Positions 1-8,576 of a DNA stretch of 64,000 bases are shown here, one piece after another (positions within the stretch are counted from its first letter, which is position 1; each line of letters starts with the position of its first letter). This DNA is from Clostridium_F caseinilyticum (GTDB lineage: Bacteria; Bacillota; Clostridia; Clostridiales; Clostridiaceae). The translations under genes and the position numbers were made by a program. The stretch is from the NCBI RefSeq assembly GCF_046127645.1, contig NZ_CP175919.1; one strand, written 5' to 3'. The notes under the pieces are model-generated. The model worked only from the letters and a program-made list of their open reading frames with translations, was not told the origin of the DNA and did not search any database.

Positions 1-80
1 ATATCTATAACTACTACAGTTTTATTAATCAATCTCTTCTCATCTATATGATCAGCTGAAATTACTATATCAATATTCAT
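1..80 (-). CDS. 2-phosphosulfolactate phosphatase-like protein (ComB family), 5' end only
   Basis: Only the first 26 codons lie in the window; the gene runs off the left edge. The translated start (MNIDIVISADHID, then NKTVVVID) resembles the N-terminus of the ComB/2-phosphosulfolactate phosphatase family, whose proteins begin with a short beta strand followed by a conserved TVVVIDMLRAT-type motif that would continue past the edge. A strong ribosome binding site (GGGGGAT) lies about 5 bases before the ATG at 80. ComB acts in coenzyme M synthesis in archaea, but its role in clostridia is unclear. The family call rests on a short stretch. Confidence 0.6.
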   Translation of the reverse strand, partial: MNIDIVISADHIDEKRLINKTVVVID

Positions 81-130
81 AAAATCCCCCATTTCATACT
101 TTTATAAATGAAACTCCTATTTACATAAAA

Positions 131-240
131 GTAAGCGATTTGCACCAAATCGTGGATTTGGATTTCCCTTTTATGAAAGTCTTACTTACGTAGTAGTAAG
201 TGACTCACACCAAATCATAGATTTTGGGTTCGCTACTTAT
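131..240. repeat. Two imperfect tandem copies of a ~44-base hairpin-forming unit
   Basis: Copy 1 (131-173) and copy 2 (196-240) share the pattern GTAAG-GA-CACCAAATC-GATTT-GG-TTAT. Each contains an inverted repeat (CCAAATC/GATTTGG at 144-160; CCAAATC/GATTTTGG in copy 2) and partly complementary outer flanks. No coding frame runs through them. They lie between the ComB-like start and the 3' end of the radical-SAM gene. They could be a small intergenic repeat family or a tandem terminator or processing element. Confidence 0.5.
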
Positions 241-245
241 AAATT

Positions 246-1178
246 TTATTTATTATTAAAATTTAGTCCTTGATATAAGTTATCTTCTTTCATCTTTTTA
301 TCTATAGCATTTAAAACTTCCCACTTTTTAAGACTCCACATAGGACCTATTAAAAGATTTCTAGGTGCATCTCCTGTAAGTCTATGTACAACCATATTAT
401 ATGGCAATAAAGTTATGGCTTGACATATTAACTCCACATATTCCTCTATACTTAAAAATTCTAAATCACCACTTTCATATAATTTTACTAATGGAGTTCC
501 TTTTAAAAGATGTAGTAGATGAAACTTAACTCCTTGAATATCTAATTGGGATATATATTTAACTGTTCCTATCATGTCCTCTTGCGTTTCTCCTGGTAAT
601 CCAAATATAGTATGCACCACTATATCAATATTTCTACTTCTTAAATCTTTTACCGCCTTTTCAAATACATTTAGTTTATATCCTCTATTTATAACTTTAG
701 CTGTTTCATCATTTACAGTTTGAAGCCCTAATTCTACCCATATATATATTTTTTTACTTAATTCTTCTATAAGATTTAAGACCTCTTCATCTAGGCAATC
801 TGGTCTTGTTGCTATAGCTAATGCAACTACACCATCCTCATTAATAGCCTCTTCATATTTCTCTCTTAATATCTCTATAGGTGCATAGGTATTAGTATAA
901 GCTTGAAAATAAGCAATATATTTATCGCTACTCCATTTCTCTTTCATTATTTTTTTTATATCTTGAAACTGTTTATGTATCTTAAAACTCCTATCACCTG
1001 CGAAATCTCCAGACCCTCTTTCACTGCAGTATATGCAACCTCCTTTACTTATTTTCCCATCTCTATTAGGACAAGAAAATCTAGCATCTAATGATATCTT
1101 AAAAACTTTGCAACCAAATTTATTTCTTAAAAAATAATTTAAACTATGATATGGCTTATCATACCATTTTCTTTCCAT
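246..1178 (-). CDS. Radical SAM protein, TIGR01212/YtqA family
   Basis: A 310-residue Elp3-like radical SAM protein of the TIGR01212 (B. subtilis YtqA) family; its substrate is not established here. The [4Fe-4S]-binding cysteines sit in an N-terminal pattern SCPNRDG...GGCIYCS, with the two terminal cysteines as CxxC, typical of this family rather than the classic CxxxCxxC. Later blocks (ATRPDCLDEE, WVELGLQTV, HTIFGLPGET) match the SAM-barrel strands. The start is the ATG at 1178: the longer frame would begin with a TTG at 1193 that is inside the ribosome binding site GGAGGAG. It is transcribed alone, converging on the ComB side. Confidence 0.88.
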   Translation of the reverse strand: MERKWYDKPYHSLNYFLRNKFGCKVFKISLDARFSCPNRDGKISKGGCIYCSERGSGDFAGDRSFKIHKQFQDIKKIMKEKWSSDKYIAYFQAYTNTYAPIEILREKYEEAINEDGVVALAIATRPDCLDEEVLNLIEELSKKIYIWVELGLQTVNDETAKVINRGYKLNVFEKAVKDLRSRNIDIVVHTIFGLPGETQEDMIGTVKYISQLDIQGVKFHLLHLLKGTPLVKLYESGDLEFLSIEEYVELICQAITLLPYNMVVHRLTGDAPRNLLIGPMWSLKKWEVLNAIDKKMKEDNLYQGLNFNNK

Positions 1179-1197
1179 AATAAACTCCTCCAAAAAA

Positions 1198-1236
1198 AGT
1201 ATCTGTGAATATTATATGTCACAGATACTTTTTTTT
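1198..1236 (-). terminator. Bidirectional hairpin terminator after the lipoprotein gene
   Basis: Arms AGTATCTGTGA (1198-1208) and TCACAGATACT (1219-1229) form an 11-bp stem. It is flanked by seven A on the left and eight T on the right, so it can terminate on either strand. It lies between the lipoprotein stop codon and the start of the radical SAM gene. Confidence 0.85.
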
Positions 1237-1244
1237 CAAAATAA

Positions 1245-2363
1245 CTACATTTTTTTAACGTTAAATTCTTTTAAATCTAATTGCCATTTACCTATGAATT
1301 CAGCTGAACTTTTATCATTATTTTCTTTACTAGATACATTAAATATTACAGAATCTGGAGTAAAAGAAGATAATGTTATATTAACTTTGCTTAAAGGAAA
1401 TTTATTTTCCATCTTAAAAGGTATTATATCTGCACTATCCGCTTGATATATTCTTACATTTTTGGTTTTATCACTTGTTTCATATTGAACTGCTATAAAT
1501 TTTTCATCTGGAGAAAATACCATAAAATCTATTTTACTTCCCTTTAATAAATCTAACGATGATATTTCTTTTCCTATAGGTTTTTCCCCAATTTCCTCCA
1601 TCATATCTGAACCTTGTTGTCCTGTTTCAGCTCCGCCTTGACCACCTTGATCTCCTCCATTTCCTTGGTCTTGACCTCCTTGAACAGCCTTTGATTCATC
1701 TATAGTTACTATTCCAATATAAGAATCATTATCATAAGTTGATATAGCTATAAAATTTTCACTATAAGAAAGACTCATAGGTCCAATATTTTTTTTAGGT
1801 ACAATTAGTTTTTCTATATTAGCTGTATCATCCTTTGCATATACATAATCCGGTATGGTTGTGGATTTTATTATTAGTTCTGTTTTTACATTATTTTTGT
1901 TTCTATATCTTATTCTATTATTTTTTGTAAATGCTTCTTTGTCCATACCTATATTTATTTCATCTATTTTATATTCATTTTCTTCTTTTATTACTCTCAC
2001 TTTGTATTCTTCTACTGATGTATATGGTTCTTTAATATTTACACTTACCACTTTTGTTATAAATAATGCTGATTTTCCAATTTCATTTACTTCTCCTGTA
2101 GTATACCCCTTTATCTTCACATCCTTATTCTCTTTTTTAATTTTATCTTTTTTTAATTTTTTAGAATATAGCTTCTGTGCCCCTTCCATATTTTCCTCTA
2201 TTAAATAGTCCATATAAGAATTCAATAAATTTGTTGCTATTTTTATGTCAAAATCATTGTTTACTTTGGCGCTTTCATTATTCTTTTTACATCCAAATAA
2301 TGAAATGGTAGTAATCAAAATTAAAAATGTTATTATTTTTTTTGTAATCTTTCTATAACTCAA
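1245..2363 (-). CDS. Putative lipoprotein with beta-propeller-like C-terminal part
   Basis: A 372-residue exported protein of unknown function. The N-terminus has a basic start, a hydrophobic stretch (ITFLILITTISLFG) and a lipobox ending LFGC at residue ~25, so it should be lipid-anchored outside the membrane. A Gly/Gln-rich linker lies around residues 228-258. The segments on either side (MSLSYSENFIAIST; FMVFSPDEKFIAVQYE) look like propeller blades or a WD40-like fold. Translation starts at a TTG, 11 bases after AAGGAGGG; no ATG is available near that site. No enzymatic motif is visible. It is monocistronic, ending at a bidirectional terminator. Confidence 0.75.
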   Translation of the reverse strand: MSYRKITKKIITFLILITTISLFGCKKNNESAKVNNDFDIKIATNLLNSYMDYLIEENMEGAQKLYSKKLKKDKIKKENKDVKIKGYTTGEVNEIGKSALFITKVVSVNIKEPYTSVEEYKVRVIKEENEYKIDEINIGMDKEAFTKNNRIRYRNKNNVKTELIIKSTTIPDYVYAKDDTANIEKLIVPKKNIGPMSLSYSENFIAISTYDNDSYIGIVTIDESKAVQGGQDQGNGGDQGGQGGAETGQQGSDMMEEIGEKPIGKEISSLDLLKGSKIDFMVFSPDEKFIAVQYETSDKTKNVRIYQADSADIIPFKMENKFPLSKVNITLSSFTPDSVIFNVSSKENNDKSSAEFIGKWQLDLKEFNVKKM

Positions 2364-2501
2364 TACTTACTTCCCTCCTTATTTAATTCAACATTTAATT
2401 TTATTTTCTCCTTAAAAAGAAAATTTAATTAAAAATCATTATTTTTATTTTTTTATATATATTTATATAAGGAGATTATATTAATTTAAATAGGAGGATC
2501 T

Positions 2502-3548
2502 ATGTCTAAAAATAAATTTTCTTTAATTTTTCAAATGGGTGCAGTTTTTATTGGAACTATTGTAGGAGCTGGTCTTGCTTCTGGCCAAGAAATGACGCAA
2601 TTTTTTACTACATACGGATACAAAAGTTTTATAGGACTAACTATATGTTTTTTCATATATGTTATTATGGGTTCTATAATAATTGATATTAGTATTAAAC
2701 ATAATTTAACTTCTTATAATAGTTTAATTACCTTAGTTAGTCCTGGATTTTTAGGTAAAGCTATTGATTTATTAACTGGATTGTTTCTTATAAGTAGTTC
2801 CGCAATAATTTTAGCAGGAAGTGGTGCATTATTAAATCAATATTTTGGTATTTCTAAATGGGTGGGTATTTGTATCATGGTTTTAACTTCTCTTTTTGTA
2901 TTGCTTAGAAATACAAAAGGTCTTATTGAAATAAATTCTTTTATTGTTCCTTCTTTAATGATAGTTATTATAACTGTATTTATACTATATTTAGCTTTTT
3001 CAAAAAATGTTAGCATAGCCCAAATAAAATCAATTCCTCATTATAGAAAGCATTGGTTGGTGTCTACCCTCATATACAGTGGATTTAATATATTATGTTG
3101 TAGTGGTGTTTTGGTACCTCTTAGCACTGAAATAAAAGATAAAAATATATTGAAATCTGGTTTAGTTATTGGTTCTTTGGGACTTACAATTTTATCTTTT
3201 ATAATAAATTTATTACTGCTACTTAATATTCCTTACATTTTTAAATATGAAATACCTCTTTTATATATAGCTAATAGGTTTGGTACTTTAATCCAAATAA
3301 TGCTTCTATGCATAATTTGGCTTGAAATGTTTTCCACGGAAGTTTCTAATATTTTTAGTGTAGGAAAAACAATGGAAGAATCTTTAGGAATATCTTATAA
3401 CAAAGCAGTTTTTATAGTTATTCTTTTAGCTATTCCAATATCTCAATTGGGATTTGTTAACCTTATAAGTGTATTATATCCTAGTTTTGCTGTTGTAAGC
3501 TTTATTTTTATGATTCAATGTATTATATTTTATATTAAAGAAAAATAA
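2502..3548 (+). CDS. YkvI-family integral membrane protein (putative transporter)
   Basis: A 348-residue, almost entirely hydrophobic protein with about ten predicted membrane helices. The N-terminal block GAVFIGTIVGAGLASGQEMTQFF is the signature of the YkvI/COG3949 group, which resembles the amino-acid/polyamine (APC-type) transporter fold with an unwound Gly-rich first helix. The substrate is unknown. It starts at ATG 2502 behind AGGAGG. The next gene (PflA-like) begins 32 bases after its stop on the same strand, so the two are probably co-transcribed up to the terminator near 4542. Confidence 0.8.
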   Translation: MSKNKFSLIFQMGAVFIGTIVGAGLASGQEMTQFFTTYGYKSFIGLTICFFIYVIMGSIIIDISIKHNLTSYNSLITLVSPGFLGKAIDLLTGLFLISSSAIILAGSGALLNQYFGISKWVGICIMVLTSLFVLLRNTKGLIEINSFIVPSLMIVIITVFILYLAFSKNVSIAQIKSIPHYRKHWLVSTLIYSGFNILCCSGVLVPLSTEIKDKNILKSGLVIGSLGLTILSFIINLLLLLNIPYIFKYEIPLLYIANRFGTLIQIMLLCIIWLEMFSTEVSNIFSVGKTMEESLGISYNKAVFIVILLAIPISQLGFVNLISVLYPSFAVVSFIFMIQCIIFYIKEK

Positions 3549-3580
3549 TATAATTCTAAAGAAGAACAGGATGTGTAAAC

Positions 3581-4477
3581 ATGAATACATTAGAAAATTG
3601 TACAGTATGTCCTAGAAATTGTGAAATAAATAGAATACAAGGAGAAATAGGTTTTTGCAAAGCTAATTCTAAAATAAAAGTTGCAAGGGCTGCCCTTCAT
3701 TATTGGGAAGAACCCTGCATATCAGGAGTTAATGGCTCAGGAACAGTATTCTTTTCAAACTGTAATTTGAAATGTGTTTTTTGTCAAAATCACGAAATTA
3801 GTCACTTAGGAAAAGGTAAAAAAATTTCTATTAATCACTTAGCTAATATTTTTTTGGAACTACAAAATAAAAAGGCTCATAATATAAACTTAGTTACTCC
3901 TATTCACTACGTTCCTCAAATTATAGAAGCTATAAAAATTTCAAAGGACAATGGATTAACTATACCTATACTATATAATTCTAATGGCTATGAAAATATT
4001 GACACTATAAGATCTTTAAAAGGCTATATTGATGTATTTTTACCAGATCTAAAATATTTTGATGATAAATATGCAAAAAGATATTCTAATTGTAATAATT
4101 ACTTTAATATTGCATGTAAAGCTATAGAAGAAATGTTTAACCAAGTTGGAACACCAACATTTAATAATGATGGAATTATTGAAAAGGGAGTTATAATAAG
4201 ACATCTCATGTTACCCGGACTACTATTTGATACAAAAAAAATAATAGATTTTATCTTTAAAAAGTTTAATCATAAAGTATATATAAGCATAATGAATCAA
4301 TATACTCCTATGAAAAATATTTGTAACTTCAGTGAACTAAATAAAAATCTTAATCCTAAACATTATGATGCTATAATAGATTATTGTTTGGAACTAGGAA
4401 TAAAAAATGCCTTTATACAAGAAACTTCATCTTCATCTAAGGAATTTATACCTAGTTTTAATCTAACAGGAGTATAA
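3581..4477 (+). CDS. Radical SAM protein, PflA-like COG1313 (PflX) family
   Basis: A 298-residue radical SAM protein resembling glycyl-radical activases. The cluster motif CNLKCVFC (Cys61, Cys65, Cys68) is the canonical CxxxCxxC. An additional N-terminal CTVCPRNCEINR block and the 'GFCKA' cysteine are characteristic of the COG1313 'PflX' group, which usually stands alone without an adjacent glycyl-radical enzyme, as here. Its target is not known. It lies downstream of the YkvI-like gene with a 32-base gap and a weak upstream AAGAACAGGATG binding site. A terminator follows 27 bases after the stop. Confidence 0.85.
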   Translation: MNTLENCTVCPRNCEINRIQGEIGFCKANSKIKVARAALHYWEEPCISGVNGSGTVFFSNCNLKCVFCQNHEISHLGKGKKISINHLANIFLELQNKKAHNINLVTPIHYVPQIIEAIKISKDNGLTIPILYNSNGYENIDTIRSLKGYIDVFLPDLKYFDDKYAKRYSNCNNYFNIACKAIEEMFNQVGTPTFNNDGIIEKGVIIRHLMLPGLLFDTKKIIDFIFKKFNHKVYISIMNQYTPMKNICNFSELNKNLNPKHYDAIIDYCLELGIKNAFIQETSSSSKEFIPSFNLTGV

Positions 4478-4504
4478 AATATAACAATATATTTTAGTTA
4501 AGGT

Positions 4505-4549
4505 ATGTGGGTAGATTTGCGTAGAAGCAAATTTACCTACATCTTTTTT
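4505..4549 (+). terminator. Rho-independent terminator after the PflA-like gene
   Basis: Arms ATGTGGGTAGATTTGC and GCAAATTTACCTACAT (4505-4542) form a near-perfect stem with a GTAGAA loop, followed by TTTTTT on the plus strand. Confidence 0.9.
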
Positions 4550-4668
4550 ATATGATTATATGGTGAATTTGCAATAATATCACTTAGAAAAGAAATAGGA
4601 GAATATAAGATGCAAAAACTATCTATTTTAAAAACAAGATATTTTCATACCAATTTTAAAATAAATAA

Positions 4669-4709
4669 AAGCTATGAAATTGAAGTATTTCTTCTATATT
4701 TCATAGCTT
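4669..4709 (-). terminator. Probable terminator of the chemoreceptor gene
   Basis: A perfect 12-bp inverted repeat (AAGCTATGAAAT at 4669-4680, ATTTCATAGCTT at 4698-4709). On the minus strand it is followed by TTTTATTTATTTT. It lies about 60 bases beyond the chemoreceptor stop codon. Confidence 0.75.
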
Positions 4710-4769
4710 ACTTAAAATTTAATTTATATTTTATTAAGTTTTTAGATAAACCTATTATTAAATATTCGA

Positions 4770-6566
4770 TTATATTCTATATCTACTTAAATCTGATTTA
4801 AATGTTTCTGTTATTTGTTTAAACTCATGTATATTGTTAACTAATTTTTTTATCTCATTAGTATAACTTGATACGTTAGCACTAACTTCTTCTGATGAAG
4901 CTGAATTTTCCTCTGCTATAGCTGCTAAAGATTCTATATTATCATATATACTTGATATGGAATCCGCTTCTTTATTAAGTTCATTTATAGTTTTAATCAT
5001 AGCAGAAGCTACAGTACCTATAGATGTTGTAGCACCATAACTAATATCTCTAACTTCTTCTAATCTATCTGTTTCTTTTTCTAATACATTATATTGAGAT
5101 TCTATTCTAATAACTAAATTTTTTATATCTCCTGCAAACTCTATAAGATTATTATTAATTTCTTGAACTGCTTCTTTAGATTGTTCTGCTAATTTTCTAA
5201 CCTCTTCTGCAACTACTGCAAATCCTTTACCCTGTTCTCCTGCCCTTGCTGCTTCAATAGAGGCATTTAATGCTAATAAATTAGTTTGTTCTGATATACC
5301 TGATACAATTGATACTATATTTGTTATATCTTTTGCTTTAGTTTCTAATTCCAATCCTTTATCTTTAACCTTTTGGAATTTTTCAAGAGAATCCAAAATA
5401 TTCTTACTAGTGCTATTAACGTTATTATAGCTATTATTAACCTTTTCTAAAGCTTTTTCTAGTTCTAATTTATTGCCATTTTCACTATTAACTATATCTT
5501 TTAAATTTTGTATATTATTATTTAAAACTGATACTACTTGTTCGGTGTTTTCAGCTTGATTAACTGCACAGCTGGCTACCTGTTCAACTACACCTGATAT
5601 TTCTGTAGATGTGTGATTCATAGTTTCTGATATAAGATTTATGTTATCTACAAAAGTATTCATTTCATCTGTTACACCTTTAAAGCCTACAAAATCAGCC
5701 TTAATTATATCTTTATGTTTCTTTAACTCTTTATATAATTCTTCTAAAAAATCACCTGTTTTAATGTCTCCATCTTCTACATAATGATTTTTATTTATTT
5801 TATTTATTTCATCAAATATTAAATATTTAGGTGTTAACAATATCTCCGTTGATATATAAGCTGCAACAGAAGATATAATAGATAAAGCTAAAGCCTTAAC
5901 TAAATTATTAGTTCCTAATAAAATAAAAGATGATAGCATACTTAGTATAAAAGTAAATAAAGCAACCTTTCCTCCTATATTTTTTATAAATCCTAAGGAC
6001 AATATTTTATTAAATTTAAAAGTTTTATTATAATAAATATCTTTTTCAAAAGTAAGCTTAAGCTCTAAAAAATCATCTTTTCTTTCCATTTCATCTACTT
6101 TAATGTTTTCTTTAAAATACTCTGCACTTCCTTTTAAAAGTCCCAAGAAATAATCAAACATTCCTCTTTTAGACCTATAACTAAATATTGCTTCTCTTTC
6201 AGATATAGGTTTTATAGTTAAAAGTGGTGGCTTAGCTCCTGGAAATTTTTTCGTCATAACTACATGAACGTCAAACATAGACTTTAAAAATGAATATAAG
6301 TTCTCATGTTCAAAAAAAGCTGGATAATCATTATTAAAAGCTTTTAAATTATCTTGTCCTATTTGTCCCCATAAAGTCTTTATATCCCTATTAGCATTAT
6401 TTGCTATTCTATTTATCATATCTTTAACTTTTATATCTTCAACATTTTCCATTGGTGAAAATATTTTACCTTGCCATCCTACAGCATTCATAGCTTGGTC
6501 AACTGCTTCTTCCCCGTAGAGCTTCCTGCAGGTTTTTACCCATGTTGCTACTACCGTACCCTTCAT
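4770..6566 (-). CDS. Methyl-accepting chemotaxis protein with N-terminal H-NOX (heme NO-binding) domain
   Basis: A 598-residue chemoreceptor. Residues ~1-180 form an H-NOX heme domain: the proximal heme ligand is His101 (in FDVHVVMT), followed by the PP pair at 113-114 and the porphyrin-binding YxSxR motif (Tyr130, Ser132, Arg134). Tyr139 in the MFDYF block matches the distal-pocket Tyr140 of the Thermoanaerobacter H-NOX. Two membrane helices lie around 192-248, with no periplasmic domain between them. The cytoplasmic signalling hairpin contains the conserved tip (EQTNLLALNASIEAARAGE). The architecture matches the femtomolar NO sensor (SONO) described from C. botulinum. Start ATG with AGGAGG. 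Likely role: NO/O2 avoidance via CheA. Confidence 0.95.
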   Translation of the reverse strand: MKGTVVATWVKTCRKLYGEEAVDQAMNAVGWQGKIFSPMENVEDIKVKDMINRIANNANRDIKTLWGQIGQDNLKAFNNDYPAFFEHENLYSFLKSMFDVHVVMTKKFPGAKPPLLTIKPISEREAIFSYRSKRGMFDYFLGLLKGSAEYFKENIKVDEMERKDDFLELKLTFEKDIYYNKTFKFNKILSLGFIKNIGGKVALFTFILSMLSSFILLGTNNLVKALALSIISSVAAYISTEILLTPKYLIFDEINKINKNHYVEDGDIKTGDFLEELYKELKKHKDIIKADFVGFKGVTDEMNTFVDNINLISETMNHTSTEISGVVEQVASCAVNQAENTEQVVSVLNNNIQNLKDIVNSENGNKLELEKALEKVNNSYNNVNSTSKNILDSLEKFQKVKDKGLELETKAKDITNIVSIVSGISEQTNLLALNASIEAARAGEQGKGFAVVAEEVRKLAEQSKEAVQEINNNLIEFAGDIKNLVIRIESQYNVLEKETDRLEEVRDISYGATTSIGTVASAMIKTINELNKEADSISSIYDNIESLAAIAEENSASSEEVSANVSSYTNEIKKLVNNIHEFKQITETFKSDLSRYRI

Positions 6567-6745
6567 AAAAATTCCTCCTCATACCTTATATTTTCTATTT
6601 AATAATCGTAATTATTTAAATTCTTTTAATATATTAATTATATAATGTATGCAAATTATTTACAAAGCTTTATCATTAATTATAAAACATTTCTTATGTA
6701 ATTATTATTTTCATATAAAAATATATATTAATGTTCTATAAAAAT

Positions 6746-6790
6746 AATCACCATAAATATTACTACATTATGGTAATATTTGTGGTGATT
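6746..6790. terminator. Long bidirectional terminator hairpin
   Basis: An 18-bp stem (AATCACCATAAATATTAC at 6746-6763, GTAATATTTGTGGTGATT at 6773-6790, one G-T pair) with a 9-base loop. T-rich tracts follow on both strands. It lies beyond the stop of the XRE gene on the minus strand. Confidence 0.85.
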
Positions 6791-6852
6791 TAATACTTTT
6801 TTTATTTGTTTTTCATCTAAAATTCATTTTTAATAATTAGTTTAATTCATTA

Positions 6853-7515
6853 TTAAAGAGTTATTTCTACTTTTAGCAATTTAGCTATAATTTTTATATC
6901 TTTTAATCTAACAGCTTCAGTTCTTAAAGATATTCCATTATTTATTAATAATATTTTATCTCCATCTAATCTCTTCAATTGTCTTACAGATCTTTTATTA
7001 TTATGTTCTATAAGGAATATACAATTATTTTCCATCTCATGATGAATATATCCAAAGGCTATGTCTCCCTTATTTATTCTAAAACCAGACATATCCTCCT
7101 CTTCTATTTTAAAAAACAAAACTTTATCTTGATGTATTCCCTCAACCTTATTTCCTACAATAGGTAATTGTTTCTTATCAATAATCCTATCTAAATTATA
7201 ATTGTAAACTGGAACATCTTTTATTATAGAACTAAAAGCATTATCCCATACATCCTTTACTTTATTATCTTTATTTATAGAAACTTGTCTTTTAGGCTCT
7301 GAAGATACTTCCTCTTCAAAAGAAACTCCTATATCATTTATATCTTTTCCTAATACTTTTGATATTCTATTCATTAAACTTTCATTTATTATTTTTCTTC
7401 CGGATTCTACCTCATTTATAAAGCTTTCGGCTACACCTAACTTTTTAGCTAATTGCTTCTGTGTTAATCCTTTTTTTAATCTAGTTTCTTTTATTTTATC
7501 AGATACTCTACTCAC
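6853..7515 (-). CDS. XRE-family regulator with S24/LexA-like C-terminal domain lacking the catalytic serine
   Basis: 220 residues. Residues ~5-60 form a Cro/C1-type helix-turn-helix (LTQKQLAKKLGVAESFINEVESGR). A linker leads to a C-terminal domain with the LexA/S24 beta fold (KIEEEDMSGFRINKGDIAFG ... VRQLKRL). In active S24 proteins the position before Met in 'GDSM' is the nucleophilic serine; here it is aspartate (EDMS), so self-cleavage is unlikely and the domain probably binds a ligand or dimerises. The DUF3783 gene lies 13 bases upstream in the same transcript. It could regulate its own operon. Confidence 0.8.
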   Translation of the reverse strand: MSRVSDKIKETRLKKGLTQKQLAKKLGVAESFINEVESGRKIINESLMNRISKVLGKDINDIGVSFEEEVSSEPKRQVSINKDNKVKDVWDNAFSSIIKDVPVYNYNLDRIIDKKQLPIVGNKVEGIHQDKVLFFKIEEEDMSGFRINKGDIAFGYIHHEMENNCIFLIEHNNKRSVRQLKRLDGDKILLINNGISLRTEAVRLKDIKIIAKLLKVEITL

Positions 7516-7528
7516 TTTTCATCACCTT

Positions 7529-7903
7529 TTACCTATTTTGTTTTCTATACCATTCTCTTTCTTCCATTAAATGATCTACTAAATATTTAAATTGCCAATC
7601 TATAGAAGTCTCTGTTACTACTGCCATTATAGGTATTGGTTTTAAAATTTCCTTTATCTTTTTTACTCCTAAGTCTAATTCAGTATCAGAAAAGTTATTA
7701 AATATAACTACCTTTTCTTCTGGCATATCTACATCTTCTACTTCTAAGTTTATACCCTTTATTATGTCTCTCAGTTTCATTTCGCACATATTTTTATTTA
7801 CTATTTTAAAACTCGGCAAATTATTTTCTAAGCATATATTTTTTAACAAGTTTAATTCTTCGTTTTTCAAACCATAAACAAGCATCAACTTATTATTAAT
7901 CAA
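7529..7903 (-). CDS. DUF3783 domain-containing protein
   Basis: A 124-residue soluble protein of unknown function. The sequence (MLVYGLKNEELNLLK..., KVVIFNNFSDTELD, PIPIMAVVTETSIDWQFKYLVDHLMEE) matches the DUF3783 family found in clostridia. The N-terminal half looks like a small alpha/beta fold. It is encoded 13 bases before the XRE regulator and just after the cyclophilin gene, all on the minus strand. No catalytic residues can be named. Confidence 0.75.
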   Translation of the reverse strand: MINNKLMLVYGLKNEELNLLKNICLENNLPSFKIVNKNMCEMKLRDIIKGINLEVEDVDMPEEKVVIFNNFSDTELDLGVKKIKEILKPIPIMAVVTETSIDWQFKYLVDHLMEEREWYRKQNR

Positions 7904-7920
7904 AATAAAGCGCCTCCCCT

Positions 7921-8439
7921 TTAACTTAATTTTTCTGGCTCTTCAAATTCCTCTCCAAAAGTATCTACTGTTACTGTTTTCATAACTTGATCTTCAACAG
8001 GTTTATCTCTAAAATCTCTATCTACATTTACTATTTCTTTAGCTACATCCAAGCCTTCTATAACCTTTCCAAAAGCTGCATATTGGCCATCTAAATGAGG
8101 TGCATTATCTACCATTATAAAAAACTGACTTCCTGCAGAATTGGGTTGCATTGTTCTAGCCATTGATAAAACACCTTCTGTATGTTTCAATTCATTATTA
8201 AATCCATTATTCTTAAACTCACCTTTTATTGAGTATCCTGGACCTCCCATTCCATTTCCACTAGGACATCCTCCTTGAATCATAAATCCTGGAATTACTC
8301 TGTGAAATATAATCCCATTATAAAAGCCTTTATTTACTAATGATATAAAATTTTTAACTGTATTAGGTGCTATCTCTGGATATAGTTCTATCTTAATATT
8401 CTTGCCATTATTCATTTCCATACTTACTATAGGATTCAT
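7921..8439 (-). CDS. Peptidyl-prolyl cis-trans isomerase, cyclophilin type
   Basis: A 172-residue cyclophilin; it catalyses cis-trans isomerisation of Xaa-Pro bonds and acts as a folding helper. The core motif FHRVIPGFMIQGG carries the catalytic arginine, and QFFIMVDNAPHLDGQYAAFGKV is the other conserved active-site block. There is no signal peptide, so it is cytoplasmic. The ATG at 8439 is chosen: it follows AAAGGGGAAATAAAA, whereas the longer frame would start upstream of a 15-base palindrome in the leader. Confidence 0.93.
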   Translation of the reverse strand: MNPIVSMEMNNGKNIKIELYPEIAPNTVKNFISLVNKGFYNGIIFHRVIPGFMIQGGCPSGNGMGGPGYSIKGEFKNNGFNNELKHTEGVLSMARTMQPNSAGSQFFIMVDNAPHLDGQYAAFGKVIEGLDVAKEIVNVDRDFRDKPVEDQVMKTVTVDTFGEEFEEPEKLS

Positions 8440-8455
8440 TTTTATTTCCCCTTTC

Positions 8456-8470
8456 ACACAATTATTGTGT
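8456..8470. promoter_or_regulatory. Perfect 15-base palindrome in the cyclophilin leader (candidate operator)
   Basis: ACACAAT-T-ATTGTGT lies 17 bases upstream of the cyclophilin start and about 20-25 bases downstream of a TATAAT -10-like element on the minus strand. It could be a repressor site or a small RNA hairpin. No regulator is identified. Confidence 0.4.
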
Positions 8471-8576
8471 TCCATATATTTCATATTTAGTATAAATTAT
8501 ATCATATTTTATTATACTCTGTTTTTTATGTATATTAAAAATTATACTTATAAAAATAAATTTCTCAAAGAATATA

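Noticed and set aside
4610..4801. 63-codon plus-strand frame with an AGGAG-like site
   Set aside because: It runs through the chemoreceptor terminator hairpin and into the chemoreceptor 3' end on the other strand; composition is Ile/Tyr/Phe-rich as expected of AT-rich noncoding DNA.
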